In this document: one piece after another, positions 12,340 through 22,655 of the stretch | Numbering within the stretch: the first letter of the stretch is position 1 | Layout of the letters: each line of letters begins with the position of its first letter | Source of the DNA: Icerya purchasi | Taxonomy: Eukaryota > Arthropoda > Insecta > Hemiptera > Monophlebidae | Direction: 5' to 3' | Length of the DNA: 64,000 nucleotides | Assembly (NCBI GenBank): GCA_039619475.1 | Contig: CM077115.1 | Location: forward strand, 536,704,315 to 536,768,314 | Notes under the pieces: model-generated | Told to the model about the DNA's origin: nothing | Database searches by the model: none | Seen by the model: only the letters and a program-made list of their open reading frames with translations | Made by a program: the position numbers and the translations under genes

Positions 12340-12860
12340 AAGCCGAGCAAGATGAATCTGCGGCAATAACGTTGCCGCTCAACAAGAATCGGTAACGAGA
12401 CGAAAGGAAGCCGAACGCCGATGTCATCAGCAGCGATAGCGCTGCCCAATAGGAAACGGACGACCAAAATAAACGTGGCGACTAGCTACTAATAGCGCGG
12501 AGCTCTGAAAAGAGCTGTTAATCTGCGGCACTGCCGTGCAGGTAGAATGGTAACCAACACTCTGCTGGCATTGGATAACCGTCGATTGGTGTCGCTCTGA
12601 AGATGCGAATGGTGCGTGCGAAATTCGAACCGTAATTGAATTAAATAATGAAAATCCAGGGGTACGAATATAAACGGGCCGCTCAACCTGCAGCGTGATT
12701 GGTTCGTGGTTGTGCTTTTCCACGCTTCACGTCGCTTTCGAAGCGAAAAATTATTTGAAATAATCGAAATCGGTAAACTCGACATGCGAATTCGGACGAC
12801 GTTCGAGTAAAAGCCGAGCAGCGACGTCGAAAGCGAAGTAAATTATCCGAAATCTCTGAT
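12340..12860. promoter_or_regulatory. GC- and CpG-richer block inside the first large intron; possible regulatory element
   Basis: About 0.5 kb of conspicuously GC- and CpG-richer DNA within a very AT-rich intron. It has many CG dinucleotides, two ATTGG (inverted CCAAT) motifs and almost no simple repeat. Two overlapping minus-strand frames of about 98 codons are open here, but GC-rich sequence is expected to leave frames open and neither resembles a known protein. An alternative promoter or enhancer for the HDAC4 gene is one explanation. An old transposon or non-coding RNA is another. Confidence 0.3.
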
Positions 12861-13414
12861 GCCGCGTTAGGGAATTAACCGAGGACGGTGTGAAGGCGGA
12901 ATCAAAAAACGAAATACCGATGAACGATTAAAATATAATTCAATTGGAAATCGATAGAATGCAGGAAAGGCAAACAGAGTCAAAGGGAAAAAAGGACAAT
13001 TTCAGATCTTAAGACATTTTCGATGTTGCGATGAAGGAGGGATGACGAGGAGAAGAGAAGTCAAAGAAACCCAAAAACATAGAGATGGTCGATAGAAGAC
13101 AAAGGAGCGGAAAAATATCAGAGAGTGTCGTGAAACAAAAGGATTTCAGAGGAGGTGATCAAGAAGCTGTAATGGTTGTTATTGGTAAGGAAAGAAAATA
13201 AACTTCGGACTAAAGCCTAAAAAAAGAACATTTTTAGAGTAATGCTTTGTTTTCTTTTTAAAATAATGATAACAGGAAGGAAAAGCAAGAGTCAATTTAT
13301 AATTTGAATACTTATAATAATTGGAAGCTAGAAAAAGTGAATACTAGCCGAATGTGAAAGAGGAAAAACGGCAAGAATGAGAAAAGAGGTCGTCTTCTCC
13401 GGAAAAGGAGAAGA
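12861..13414. other. Purine-rich intronic tract
   Basis: Strongly A+G-rich on the + strand. This would fit a minus-strand copy of the pyrimidine-rich LINE family, but no motif was recognised. Confidence 0.3.
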
Positions 13415-13724
13415 GATAAAAGAATAATACACATTTTCGTTTTCTTTTCGCACTCTCCTTTAATTCTCCATCCTAACGATGAAGACGTCTGTGATTCTAA
13501 CACTATATCTTCTTCGAATGTCCATCCCTCTGGAATGAACGTGCCGCTCTGTATTCTCTGACCTGTTGTCATCTTTATTGTTCCGATCTTTTTAATTTTA
13601 TCAATATCTGACCGAGAGTCTATATCTCACTAAGATTCTTCTCCCTCGTATCGTTGCTAACATGTAGAGACGTACCGAGGGAGGGGAAAAAACCGGTGGG
13701 CTCTCATATTAAAAAAAAAAAAAT
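13415..13724 (+). mobile_element. 5'-truncated 3' end of the pyrimidine-rich LINE family
   Basis: On the + strand, 13480-13590 reads DEDVCDSNTIFFECPSLWNE and then RAALYSL. This matches the CDADHMFFECPALL...ER signature of the copy near 42.2 kb. About 150 bp later comes an A-tail (13711-13724), as in sister copies. The upstream domains are absent, as expected of a 5'-truncated insertion. Confidence 0.7.
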
Positions 13725-14283
13725 AAGTGAACTGCCAAAAAAAGAAACGGGAGAAAAATGAACGATTAGAAAAAAGTTCAAAGTGCAGTTAAAATCGCAG
13801 TCACATCGATACTGACGGGTAACGGAATTGCAAATTTAAGTACGATGGCAGTAATAAGCTGGCTCGAAAAACGACATTCATATCGAAGCTTAAGTTTTTC
13901 AATGAATTTCTTTTGCTGGCAAAATTACTAGTGTGTCGCCTGTGCGAGAGAAAATTCTGAAGCTTTTAAACAAGCGATATTGCGTTTCGGCGAAAGATGT
14001 CCTACTTGTACTTCTCTGCGATTTGTTTTATATATGGCTGCGCTCAGGAAATGATGTATCCGTGTCGGTAAGGTAAGGAAGTTCAGCATAAGCGAAGGTC
14101 AAAAGTTATCTATAACAAATTCGTAGGATTTTTTTTGTTTTTTTTTTTGTTTTTTTTTTTAAATTGCTCCTATTACTATTAATAAGACGCAGTACTAATC
14201 AGTTTGTTTTCCCGACGTATTAATTTTCGAACCCTTTCTAATGAACCATGTTTAGCCGGCTCTTTATAAGAGCGGAAATAACG

Positions 14284-14329
<46 letters not shown>

Positions 14330-16900
14330 ACATATATAAGCATGTTTATTTTCCGTCTGAGCAGCGGCGTTTTTAATGCGTGCCTTTAGTAAGCTTATAA
14401 TTTCATTAACACACGAGTAAACTAATTAATCAGCAGCCGAGCTATTTATACGCATTAATATCGCATTCAGGACACTTAATTTTTTTTTCATATGTAATTA
14501 ACCTTTCTAGCTACGAGCTAATAACGGAATGCCGAAATATTACTCGCAACATTTAGAACGAAAACAATCCGATCCGATTACGACGTTTCGCTCTTCCATA
14601 ATAAACTCGCAACTCTTTTTAACGTCACTGTTTATCACAGTGTACAAAGTTAGTCTTTTTTGTTTCATTTTCCGCTTAATGTTTTGGTTTTTTCTTTTGC
14701 GTATTCGGCTGGAAGGTTTTTCCCGGATTTGCTCTCTTACTCGGTTTTAAAGACATTCTCTGTTTCGGCAATTATCTACAGTGTTCGTACTTTCAACTAA
14801 CATAGAGATAATAGCAGCACACCGATACACAGTAAGGAGCGGGAACCATGTTGATTGTTTTTTCGGCCTAAGTGTGAAAGCCGCGTACCACCCCGACGAA
14901 CGTTAGCACACTACCTACTTATCGAATGGCAACGCACATACGCGGATAACTTCTACCTATTTTTCATATTTCTTTTTCCTGAAGCTTATCTGCGGTACAG
15001 AGTGCATATCATACACAAAACTTTGCCTAAATTGTACCGAACATTCAAAATAACCCACTTTTCGATGCGAATAACTTTTCCAGAGCTTACTTGTCAGCTT
15101 TATTTGCAACAAAAAAAAAAAACGGATGCCAGTAAGCACGTTATATACATACATCAAGAGTGTTGTGATCGTGCGGAAAATCATTTGGCAGGAATGTTGT
15201 CGCGAGTAGTGTCGTCATAGCATGAGAACTACTACCTCAAATTAACTCGAATTTAAAGTTTCAATGAAAATAATAAATCACCTTACCGGCTAATTACAAT
15301 TTTGCAATTGTCAAGTTTCCGAATGAAGCCCCCCATTTTGCCTGCATGCTATTTTTTCGTATACTCTTCGAATGTTCCACTTGCTCCAACACTCGAAAAC
15401 GACAATTTCTAAAATCGGTTGATATTTAAATAAAGAAATTAAATTAAAAGGTGCCACTAAATATATATATATATATATATATTCGTTAAATAACTGCCAA
15501 CTAGAGGTGCTGCATGAATGAAATAGATCGCAGGAGATTAATCTTAGGCGTGACGATAAAAATAACTAACAGGATATATTCCAGTGATAGTTTGGAACAC
15601 TTGACGCGAAAGAGTATCACGAATACTGCAAGAATAGAAAATTGTAGCATAAGTGACAATTGAAGTTACGTAGTATAGTGTATACACACCTATTAAATTT
15701 GTTTATTCTTTTTTTTTTTTTTTTTTTTTGGAAATTTAATCTACTTCCTACATAGCGAACAACAAGATTAGTAAAAGTATATCATTTATCTTGTGTTTTT
15801 TTTTTTTTTTTTTTTGAGGGGCTATTTAGGAAATAGATTGAATTTTTGAAAAGGGTAATTTCTAGCAAACAGGAATGCATAAAAATACCACACTTTGTTT
15901 ACTTTAGGTTCGTGAGCATTAGATACGGAGATATAAAGCTGTTAGGATTAAAAGCACCGTCCGTATTATTAGTACCAACACACACACTGACACATCCGGA
16001 AACCTACAACTGAAAAAAGCGATACTGTGTTATAGGGCAGTTTGCATAAAATTATAAGTGACCTCTGGTATCCTGTTTCGAGGAATCAATAAATTGCAGA
16101 TTTACACGTTCGTCGAGATTACTATACGAATGCCAGCGATTTGTTGATTCGTAAATATCAGAACCGTCCTCACAACACTGTTTTAGATATCATGGTGCCT
16201 TCGTTCGTTGCATTATCATTTTTAAATTGTTTTCGTTTGATACTTTTCCCGGGTTTTTTTTTTTTTTTTTTGGTTTTTTTTTCTTCAAAGTTTATTTTAA
16301 TTACATCTCACAATATCATCATCCATATATTCTCCTTCTTCTTTATTGCTTTTAATTTTTTTTTCTTTTTTTTTTTGCTTTATATACTAGCTCAAACTTT
16401 CTTTTCTTTTGTAACGTTAGCAATTTTATGTTTTTGGCATCAATTGTCACCCTTCAATACTTTTATTGTTTCTCCGCTATTTGATTTCGTATGCCTATCG
16501 TCAAAGACAAAAAATCTTTATCCGTACCTATTTTCGTTAATATAAATCGGAATTTCTAATGCCGTTTTCCAACTTTGTCCGCTCTTCTTTAAGATGCCAA
16601 TTTTATTTCCACCCTTTATAAAAAAAAATCATTTTATTCAAACTCCCTTTTGACATTTTTAATCGCCGCTACATTCTATTCGAGACTATTATTCATTCTC
16701 GGCCCGTATATTATTCTCCCTAATTTATCGTTAATCTGGTATCGAAATGTTTTTCGGTTGTTCTAACTCTTTTTTTTTCCATTTTCATTGTTTACGCAAC
16801 GCTGTCCTTTCTGATTTTTTCATTGTCCATGTTTCTCATATTAATCTACTCGATTTTTACCGTTCGCCTTTAAAAATTTTGTTTAGCTCTTTTTACTGAT
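13725..16900. other. Intronic AT-rich DNA with homopolymer and TA runs
   Basis: It holds a (TA)n run at 14285-14325, another TA run near 15463-15481, and poly-T tracts near 14130-14160, 15710-15730, 15795-15815 and 16255-16271. Open frames here are T-rich and resemble no known protein. Confidence 0.4.
14285..14325. repeat. (TA)n microsatellite
   Basis: About 20 TA units. Confidence 0.95.
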
Positions 16901-17080
16901 AAAATAATTCAAAATAATTCAAAATAATTCAGAATAATTCAAAATAATTCAGAATAATTCAAAATAATTCAGTATAATTCAGAATAATTCAAAATAATTC
17001 AGAATAATTCAGAATAATTCAAAATAATTCAGAATAATTCAGAATAATTCAAAATAATTCAGAATAATTCAAAATAATTC
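16901..17080. repeat. Eighteen tandem copies of a 10-bp unit
   Basis: Eighteen exact-length decamers (AAAATAATTC or AGAATAATTC, one AGTATAATTC) cover 180 bp without an indel. Each AGAATAATTC unit contains the palindrome GAATAATTC. The array lies 347 bp upstream of the HDAC4 exon at 17427. Confidence 0.97.
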
Positions 17081-17426
17081 TTTCGCGACATATTTTACTG
17101 CGTTGATTTTGAATAATTTTCTTTTTCAATGGTCATCGAAGCATCTCACAATGTTTATAAAGTTTAGCGTACATATATACAATAAGTAAATCGGAAAACA
17201 CTCTTTTGAGAGGAAAAAGTAATTTCACATGTCCGTTATCAGTCTCGTAGCAATTTTTGTATACGTATAATACCTGTGTTTTCTATATATTTCTAGCGTG
17301 TGTTATAACATATTACAATTACTATTATTACTGTGTTTCTCTGTTGTTTTTTTGTGTTTTTTTTCGCTTACACACGTGTATTTATAATGTTTTTTAACTT
17401 ATCGTGCGTTCTGATTAATTGCCAAG

Positions 17427-17546
17427 CTTCCGAACCAAATTTGTTAAAAATGCGTCGTAAACAACGCGTTTACGAGAGGCGTTGTAGTCCACTTGCTCGC
17501 AAGAAAGATCCTCGATTGCACAGTAAGCGGAAGTCTCTTCTCGCAA
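17427..17546 (+). CDS. HDAC4: HDAC4 exon: 14-3-3 serine and basic NLS segment
   Basis: The exon follows a T-rich tract, a plausible branch sequence (CTGAT) and CCAAG, and ends at GTACGT. Two leading bases complete an Ala codon, 39 codons follow, and one base is left over. It encodes SEPNLLKMRRKQRVYERRC, then SPLARKKD and HSKRKSLLA. This corresponds to [29 protein letters not shown] of vertebrate HDAC4, the basic nuclear-localisation region just after the first 14-3-3 serine. The serine pair before P is CS here instead of SS. The last A plus TA of the next exon gives Ile. Confidence 0.93.
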
Positions 17547-18170
17547 GTACGTAATCATACGCGTATTCTTCGTATTACGGATATAAAAAACTGTTGTAAT
17601 ATTCATATATATATATATATGTGTATATGCTTGTATTTTTTCCTTTTTGTAGTATTTTATTGAAAATGTTCGTAGTCCGTGCGATTGTTCAAAGCCTATT
17701 CGCTAAATATTAATAATCCTTCGCAAAATATTGAACAAATCACATAGAGGTTAGTCCCATATACAGACTTGGCATGGCAGTAATATAATGATGCTCGGTG
17801 TAAAAAAATATTTAATTTAACTCGGTACCTTACATTTCGGCGTTATTAGGCCACTCTCTCCGTGCGCGGTGTAAACACGCAACTAGTAATGGAAAGTGAC
17901 ATGCAATAATTTTACTTCTCTACCTCACCATAATCAATGTCATCATCGACATCGTGCCTTCTATATTTAGCAATATTGTGTTCTTGCCACTTACCCCGAA
18001 CGCCATTTTTATGAAATAAATCTGGGGGCTCTGATGACGGTGAAATTTTGATATTGCGCTGAAAATTGAGCAAAACTCACCGAACATGGGTGACTTCTAC
18101 ACAATTAACAGTATCGTGTTTTGCTAATGTTCATAATTAGTATCGAATATTTTTCAACGAAATTTACATA
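17547..18170. other. Intronic AT-rich sequence
   Basis: Start of a 14.7-kb intron. A short TA run lies near 17607-17621. Nothing else is recognised. Confidence 0.4.
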
Positions 18171-18245
18171 GGCCAACTGCTGTAGCATAGTTGGTTAGGC
18201 AATGATGTTTCATCCAGGCACAGGTGTCGATTCTATAAATTAAGA
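18171..18245 (+). repeat. tRNA-like SINE scrap
   Basis: A near-consensus Pol III A box (TAGCATAGTTGG, 18183-18194) is followed about 28 bp later by a B-box-like GGTGTCGATTC (18223-18233). Pairing for an acceptor stem was not evident, so a tRNA-derived SINE head is more likely than a tRNA gene. Confidence 0.45.
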
Positions 18246-18669
18246 ATATAAAAAAAATTTCCTCTTGCGCGCGCTAGGTTAATAAAGTTATTTCAATTTT
18301 TCGCTAAATTTTTAAATCAAATCAAATGTTAGAACTCAAAATGCATTTATGGCAAGTATGTGTTGTTTATATGCTGGAACGACGATTTTCGATCAGCAGC
18401 GCCAGCAGCAAGTGTTTATTATTGCTGAGCAACATTTTGCATTAGTTTTCCGTGAAACTCGGACTTATTCTAGTACAATGTAGCTGACAGTGGAGTATGC
18501 TAGCATTCCGTACGCGTATTAGATTCCTTAAAGAATCTTCCTAACAAGGGGGGAGAAACATCAGAAGTGTAGGTCACCGATTTGGTCTAATTTTTCCGAG
18601 ATGGCTTAGTAAAAAACAAAAACGAATTTTACTGTTTTTTTCATTTGAAACTCGAGAAAAACGTGCCTA

Positions 18670-19221
18670 ATGAGGTGTGATCAAAAAGCAACGAGTATTT
18701 TTAATTGCCTGCACTTTGACTAGAATAGAATAGTTCATTACAACTGTATACCGTCTGGCCACACACTCAATAAGACAAGTTTTACGCAATATGAGTGAGA
18801 CAATCAACGATCCGAACTCTGGAGAAACAAATCGTTTGAAGATTTTAAGTAAGTACTTTTTGAAAAAATTAAAAATTTCGTTACTTAAGGAATATAGAGA
18901 CCTGTACAGAGATTTAGATCTGAAGTATGTAGATGAGTTCATTCCAGAGATGGTAAATGCATTCTACGAACTGCTTCGGGATCATAGGAATCCAGTAATC
19001 CAACAGTTGCTGACTATTGGAACTCAAAAATCATGTATGCTCAAACGTTGTAAACCTGCAGATCTCGTGTAAACTGTACATGTTATATATTGCTGTATCC
19101 CTAAAAACTAGTCGCTAGGCTAAGTTTTTATTTCACGTTCCTTTTCCAATTGTTATAATTACTTATTTTAAGATTGTACTAATTACTCAAAAAAAAAAAA
19201 AACAAACTTAATCGCACCTCG
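18670..19221 (+). mobile_element. Possible small TIR element with one 93-codon frame
   Basis: The left end GAGGTGTGATCAA (18672-18684) is matched by an inverted GAGGTGCGATTAA (19208-19220). TA dinucleotides lie just outside (18668-18669 and 19222-19223). The ends resemble Tc1/mariner termini of the GTGATCAAAAAG type, but similarity fades after about 13 bp. The element would be 552 bp, too short for a transposase. Confidence 0.4.
18791..19072 (+). CDS. Unrecognised 93-residue open frame
   Basis: It begins MSETINDPNSGETN and contains a charged, helix-prone middle (LLKEYRDLYRDLDLKYVDEF, then VNAFYELLRDHRN). It ends KRCKPADLV-stop. Composition looks more protein-like than surrounding chance frames, and it sits inside the possible TIR element. 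I do not recognise a family. A GTAAGT lies inside at about 18849, so a spliced form is possible. It could be a captured gene fragment, an unfamiliar transposon protein or chance. Confidence 0.3.
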   Translation: MSETINDPNSGETNRLKILSKYFLKKLKISLLKEYRDLYRDLDLKYVDEFIPEMVNAFYELLRDHRNPVIQQLLTIGTQKSCMLKRCKPADLV

Positions 19222-19470
19222 TATACGCTAGTTCGCAAACTTTAGACACGCTTTGCTCGACTTCCACGAATTAATAAACGGCGAAATTCGTGTTTTTTTT
19301 TTTTAAACGAATACTACCATCTGGAAAAAGTTGGACTAAATCGTCAATCCGCCACACGTCTGATGTTCCCCTTGTAAGTTTTAAAAGATTTTGGAAATGG
19401 TAATAATACACACTAAATACGCACATTTACGACAAGTTTACCCACACACGCAAATCGTTCCCAAGTTTAT

Positions 19471-19650
19471 CCAACCTGAAATCGAATCGGGTACCAGAGA
19501 AATCTGGGAAAGTGAAGGCGGCCGGGAGAAAGGGACTGGCCCCGGTATTCATTAGGCTTAGTATCATTATGGAAAGCTTAAGTTGACAATCCATGAAACC
19601 TTATCAAGGATAACCATGGGATTTGTTTTACTTTACTTTACTAGCCATGC
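19471..19650 (+). repeat. Interspersed repeat, copy 1 of 3, ending in (TTTAC)n
   Basis: The segment with GAAATCTGGGAAAGT, GGCGGCCGGGAGAAAG and CTGGCCCC, then CATTAGGCTTAGTATCATTATG and a TTTACTTTACTTTAC tail, recurs in parts near 55572 and 62297. The tail suggests the 3' end of a LINE or SINE family. Confidence 0.75.
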
Positions 19651-20393
19651 AAAAAATCCGATCGAAATTTTCGTAAAATAATGGCAGTGTAATTATTTTT
19701 AAAAAATGTTTGCCTATATGTGTAGGTTAAATATAAAATCATTATCAGGGTAATGCGCTTCCTATTTTCTTATTACGACAAATGCTGTTTCGTAAATTTA
19801 AACATAATATGCAGAAAGAATTTCTTTTGATTTATGTTAATGAATAAAAAATCAATTTCTGTGATAACAATAAACGTTAATAAAACAGCAATTTAAAAAT
19901 TCATGAAATTAAATTAACGAAATAACACACATTGAAATAGTTGTAATTAACTTACTAGTTTCAGTTAGTTTTGTGAGTTATTATGTTTTTTGCAATTATA
20001 AACTATTAAAATAGATGTATAATTACGAATATAGCAAATTACTAGAATTTGTGTATAACAATATTATTATACTCTTATCGTTTTCAGGTTCAGCCTGTTA
20101 TTAGCTAAGAATGAAACCTATAAATTGAGCTCTATTTGAAAAGATAGGTTGATGATATATAGTGGAAATTCGTAACATGTATTAAAAAGCAAGTGATGAA
20201 GACGATTAATTTTAAAGGAAATTAGAAGTATGGGGAATTTCTCTCCGTACCTTTTTAAAAGTAGGAAAATGAATCTGCATTAAACCTGTCTGTTAAAATT
20301 TTCATAACTATAAAATAAGTAAATTCCCCTTGTTAACAAATAGAAATAAGTTTTATAATATAATTTACACTTTAATAAATTTAAACTAAAATA

Positions 20394-20558
20394 GCTCGAT
20401 TTAAAGAAACATTTTTGGACCAGTATCATTAATTAACGATAGACAGTGTACATTCGATTAAAACTAATACAGACTTTTAGTCATTTTAATTGAGTGTACA
20501 CTTGTCTATTGTTAATTAATGATATAGCCGAAAGAAAACGTTTCTTTAAATTGAGGTA
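20394..20558. repeat. 165-bp imperfect palindrome (long hairpin)
   Basis: The left arm (20394-20464: GATTTAAAGAAAC, TATCATTAATTAAC, AGTGTACA) is repeated in inverse order and complement in the right arm (20484-20558). The loop is about 19 nt and the arms about 70 nt. It could be a palindromic MITE or a long hairpin transcript. Confidence 0.85.
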
Positions 20559-22338
20559 TATTCATATCGAATTAATTAAACTGTACATTACATTAAAAAA
20601 CTTATTTTTGTTTTTGTTATTTATTTATTTTATATTCCCGCATTAATCTTATTTTTATTTTTTTGTTACTACTTTCTCGTTTCTATTTCAGTCTTATTAT
20701 TTAGGCAAATTGTTTTTTATTTTTATTACGTACACTCCTTAGATACATCACGCAATTTTTTGTATATATGTTTTATCAAACTAGGTGCTATTATAATTTA
20801 GTTTTAAGAAACAAAACTTTCGAAAAATCAATATAAATAAATTTCTCATTTTTAAAACCTGTTAGGAATTCCCACACATTTCCAGATCTGTCTCTACAGT
20901 AGATATGATGGATTTATATGTTTTAATCTTGGCTGATGATGACTGGATCTGTAACGTTCACTACAAGTAAAAGTATATATATACATATATATTAATTACA
21001 ACGTAATTCTTAGGCTACCCCCCATTCGAAAAAATGTCCCAATTTTATGTAACGTTTGTTATATTTTATAGGATTTTTGTTATTGTTATTAAAAAAATGT
21101 CACAATCTTATGTAATGAAATATGTAACGAAAAATGTAACGAAAAAATGTCTTAATTTTATATAACGGAAGTTGTTAAATGTTAGAATAGGATTTTTGTG
21201 GTTATGTTATTTTTTGTGTGTGTTGATGCCAGTAAGAATTACGTTGTAAATTTTGATCATTTTATACAAAGTATAGAAGAGAAAGAGACAGAAATGAAAG
21301 CAAGAGGGGTCGAGGGGCACAGCCCCTTGCGAGGCCAAAATTGCCGAGTTATATATATATATATATATATATATATCAAATTCTAACTGTTCGCTGTGTT
21401 TAAATTTATATATATTTTAATAATTTCTTATATTTCGTTTATTATTATTATTTTTTCATTTATATTATTTTGTATATTTACGATTTCCATAACAATCTTT
21501 CGTGCTATGCTTGGATTTATAAATATAATAATGCGCTAAAGATGCGCCGTGATAAAATACACGTCGTATCTGTCTAGTTCAAAATAAAACGCAATTATTA
21601 CACCGAAAACGAAAATTATTAAAATATATTAGACACGAATCGGCAAAGGTTACAGATTTATATTGTAAAAGAGTGTGCGCTCTTTTTATGAAATATAAGT
21701 ATTTTTACACTTTGTTTATTTAAAATTCCAAACACAAATGCTTGCTACGCAAGTCGTGAATAATAAAACTTTATCCATTGGCGGCAAACAGACGAATGAG
21801 AAAAAAATTCGAAATTAAATTTTTATTTTAAATTATATTTAATTCACCAAAGAAAATTAACCTGTGAAAGAATTTACAGTTTCTCTTAAAAGATATACAT
21901 ACTTTTTCTCGGCCTATGATGTAAACTTGAAGGCGGTTCCGACACTTTTCTTTGATGCGCTGATATTTTAATTCTATCATTTTCTTTTCACTTTTACGAT
22001 CTAATTTATCATGTTCTTTTCCGTATGTCCCCTTTAATTTATCTTTTATCGTTATCGGAAAAGTACGGTTCCGTACAGAAACCGTTTTCCTTATTTATTT
22101 TTCTGTTTATTAGTTCCAAAACTTTCACGTTAGTTTCCTCGTCCATCGTGTCCGTTCAACATTTTAAACACTATCATCGAGATATCTCTTTACGACTATA
22201 ATTGAAAAGTGAGCGCTGAATAGATTCCGTTGGTAATGTTACAGTTTTGTTTGCAAGTGTCGTGCAAATTAATTACAATAAAAATTGGTGTATTACACAT
22301 AATCGTATTCGGGCGTTAACTCTTTGCGTGACATTGTT
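20559..22338. other. Intronic AT-rich DNA with a small GC hairpin
   Basis: Contains diverged direct repeats of AAAATGTCNCAATTTTATGTAA near 21030-21165. At 21309-21338 a GC-rich block contains the stem AGGGGC-ACA-GCCCCT, followed by a TA run at 21350-21375. Otherwise unremarkable. Confidence 0.45.
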
Positions 22339-22352
22339 AACATTGCAGCGAA

Positions 22353-22420
22353 TATGGAAGTGATCAAATGGTAAGCTACTTAGCCGCCAGGCCATAAAAA
22401 AAAAAAAAAAAAAAAAAAAA
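22353..22420 (+). mobile_element. Very short A-tailed retroposed insert with 14-bp target duplication
   Basis: A body of about 43 bp (from TATGGAAGTG to GCCAGGCCAT) is followed by about 25 A residues. The 14-bp sequence AACATTGCAGCGAA occurs immediately before (22339-22352) and immediately after (22421-22434). An A-tail plus a perfect target duplication is the mark of LINE-driven reverse transcription of a short or truncated RNA. Confidence 0.85.
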
Positions 22421-22655
22421 AACATTGCAGCGAAAGCTTAGCTACAATGTAGCTCTGCACTATTACCAATTCAAAAACTGCCACGCATTAGCATTTACAA
22501 ATCGAAATCTGCTTTTGAGAAATAATGTCATCATTGTAATTCATCCGAGAAAAAACAGAGTTCGCGCGCTTAATATAGAATACATTTATTATTAATTAGT
22601 TGTTTTGCGTTAAAGAGATTGAAATATAGATACCTAAATTTTTAATAGTTACATA

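Noticed and set aside
16901..17080. Decamer array as heat-shock elements (GAA/TTC alternation)
   Set aside because: Spacing between GAA and TTC is three and then one base, not the regular two required for adjacent nGAAn pentamers.
18171..18245. Functional tRNA gene
   Set aside because: A and B boxes are present, but no acceptor-stem pairing or clear cloverleaf was found; treated as a SINE scrap.
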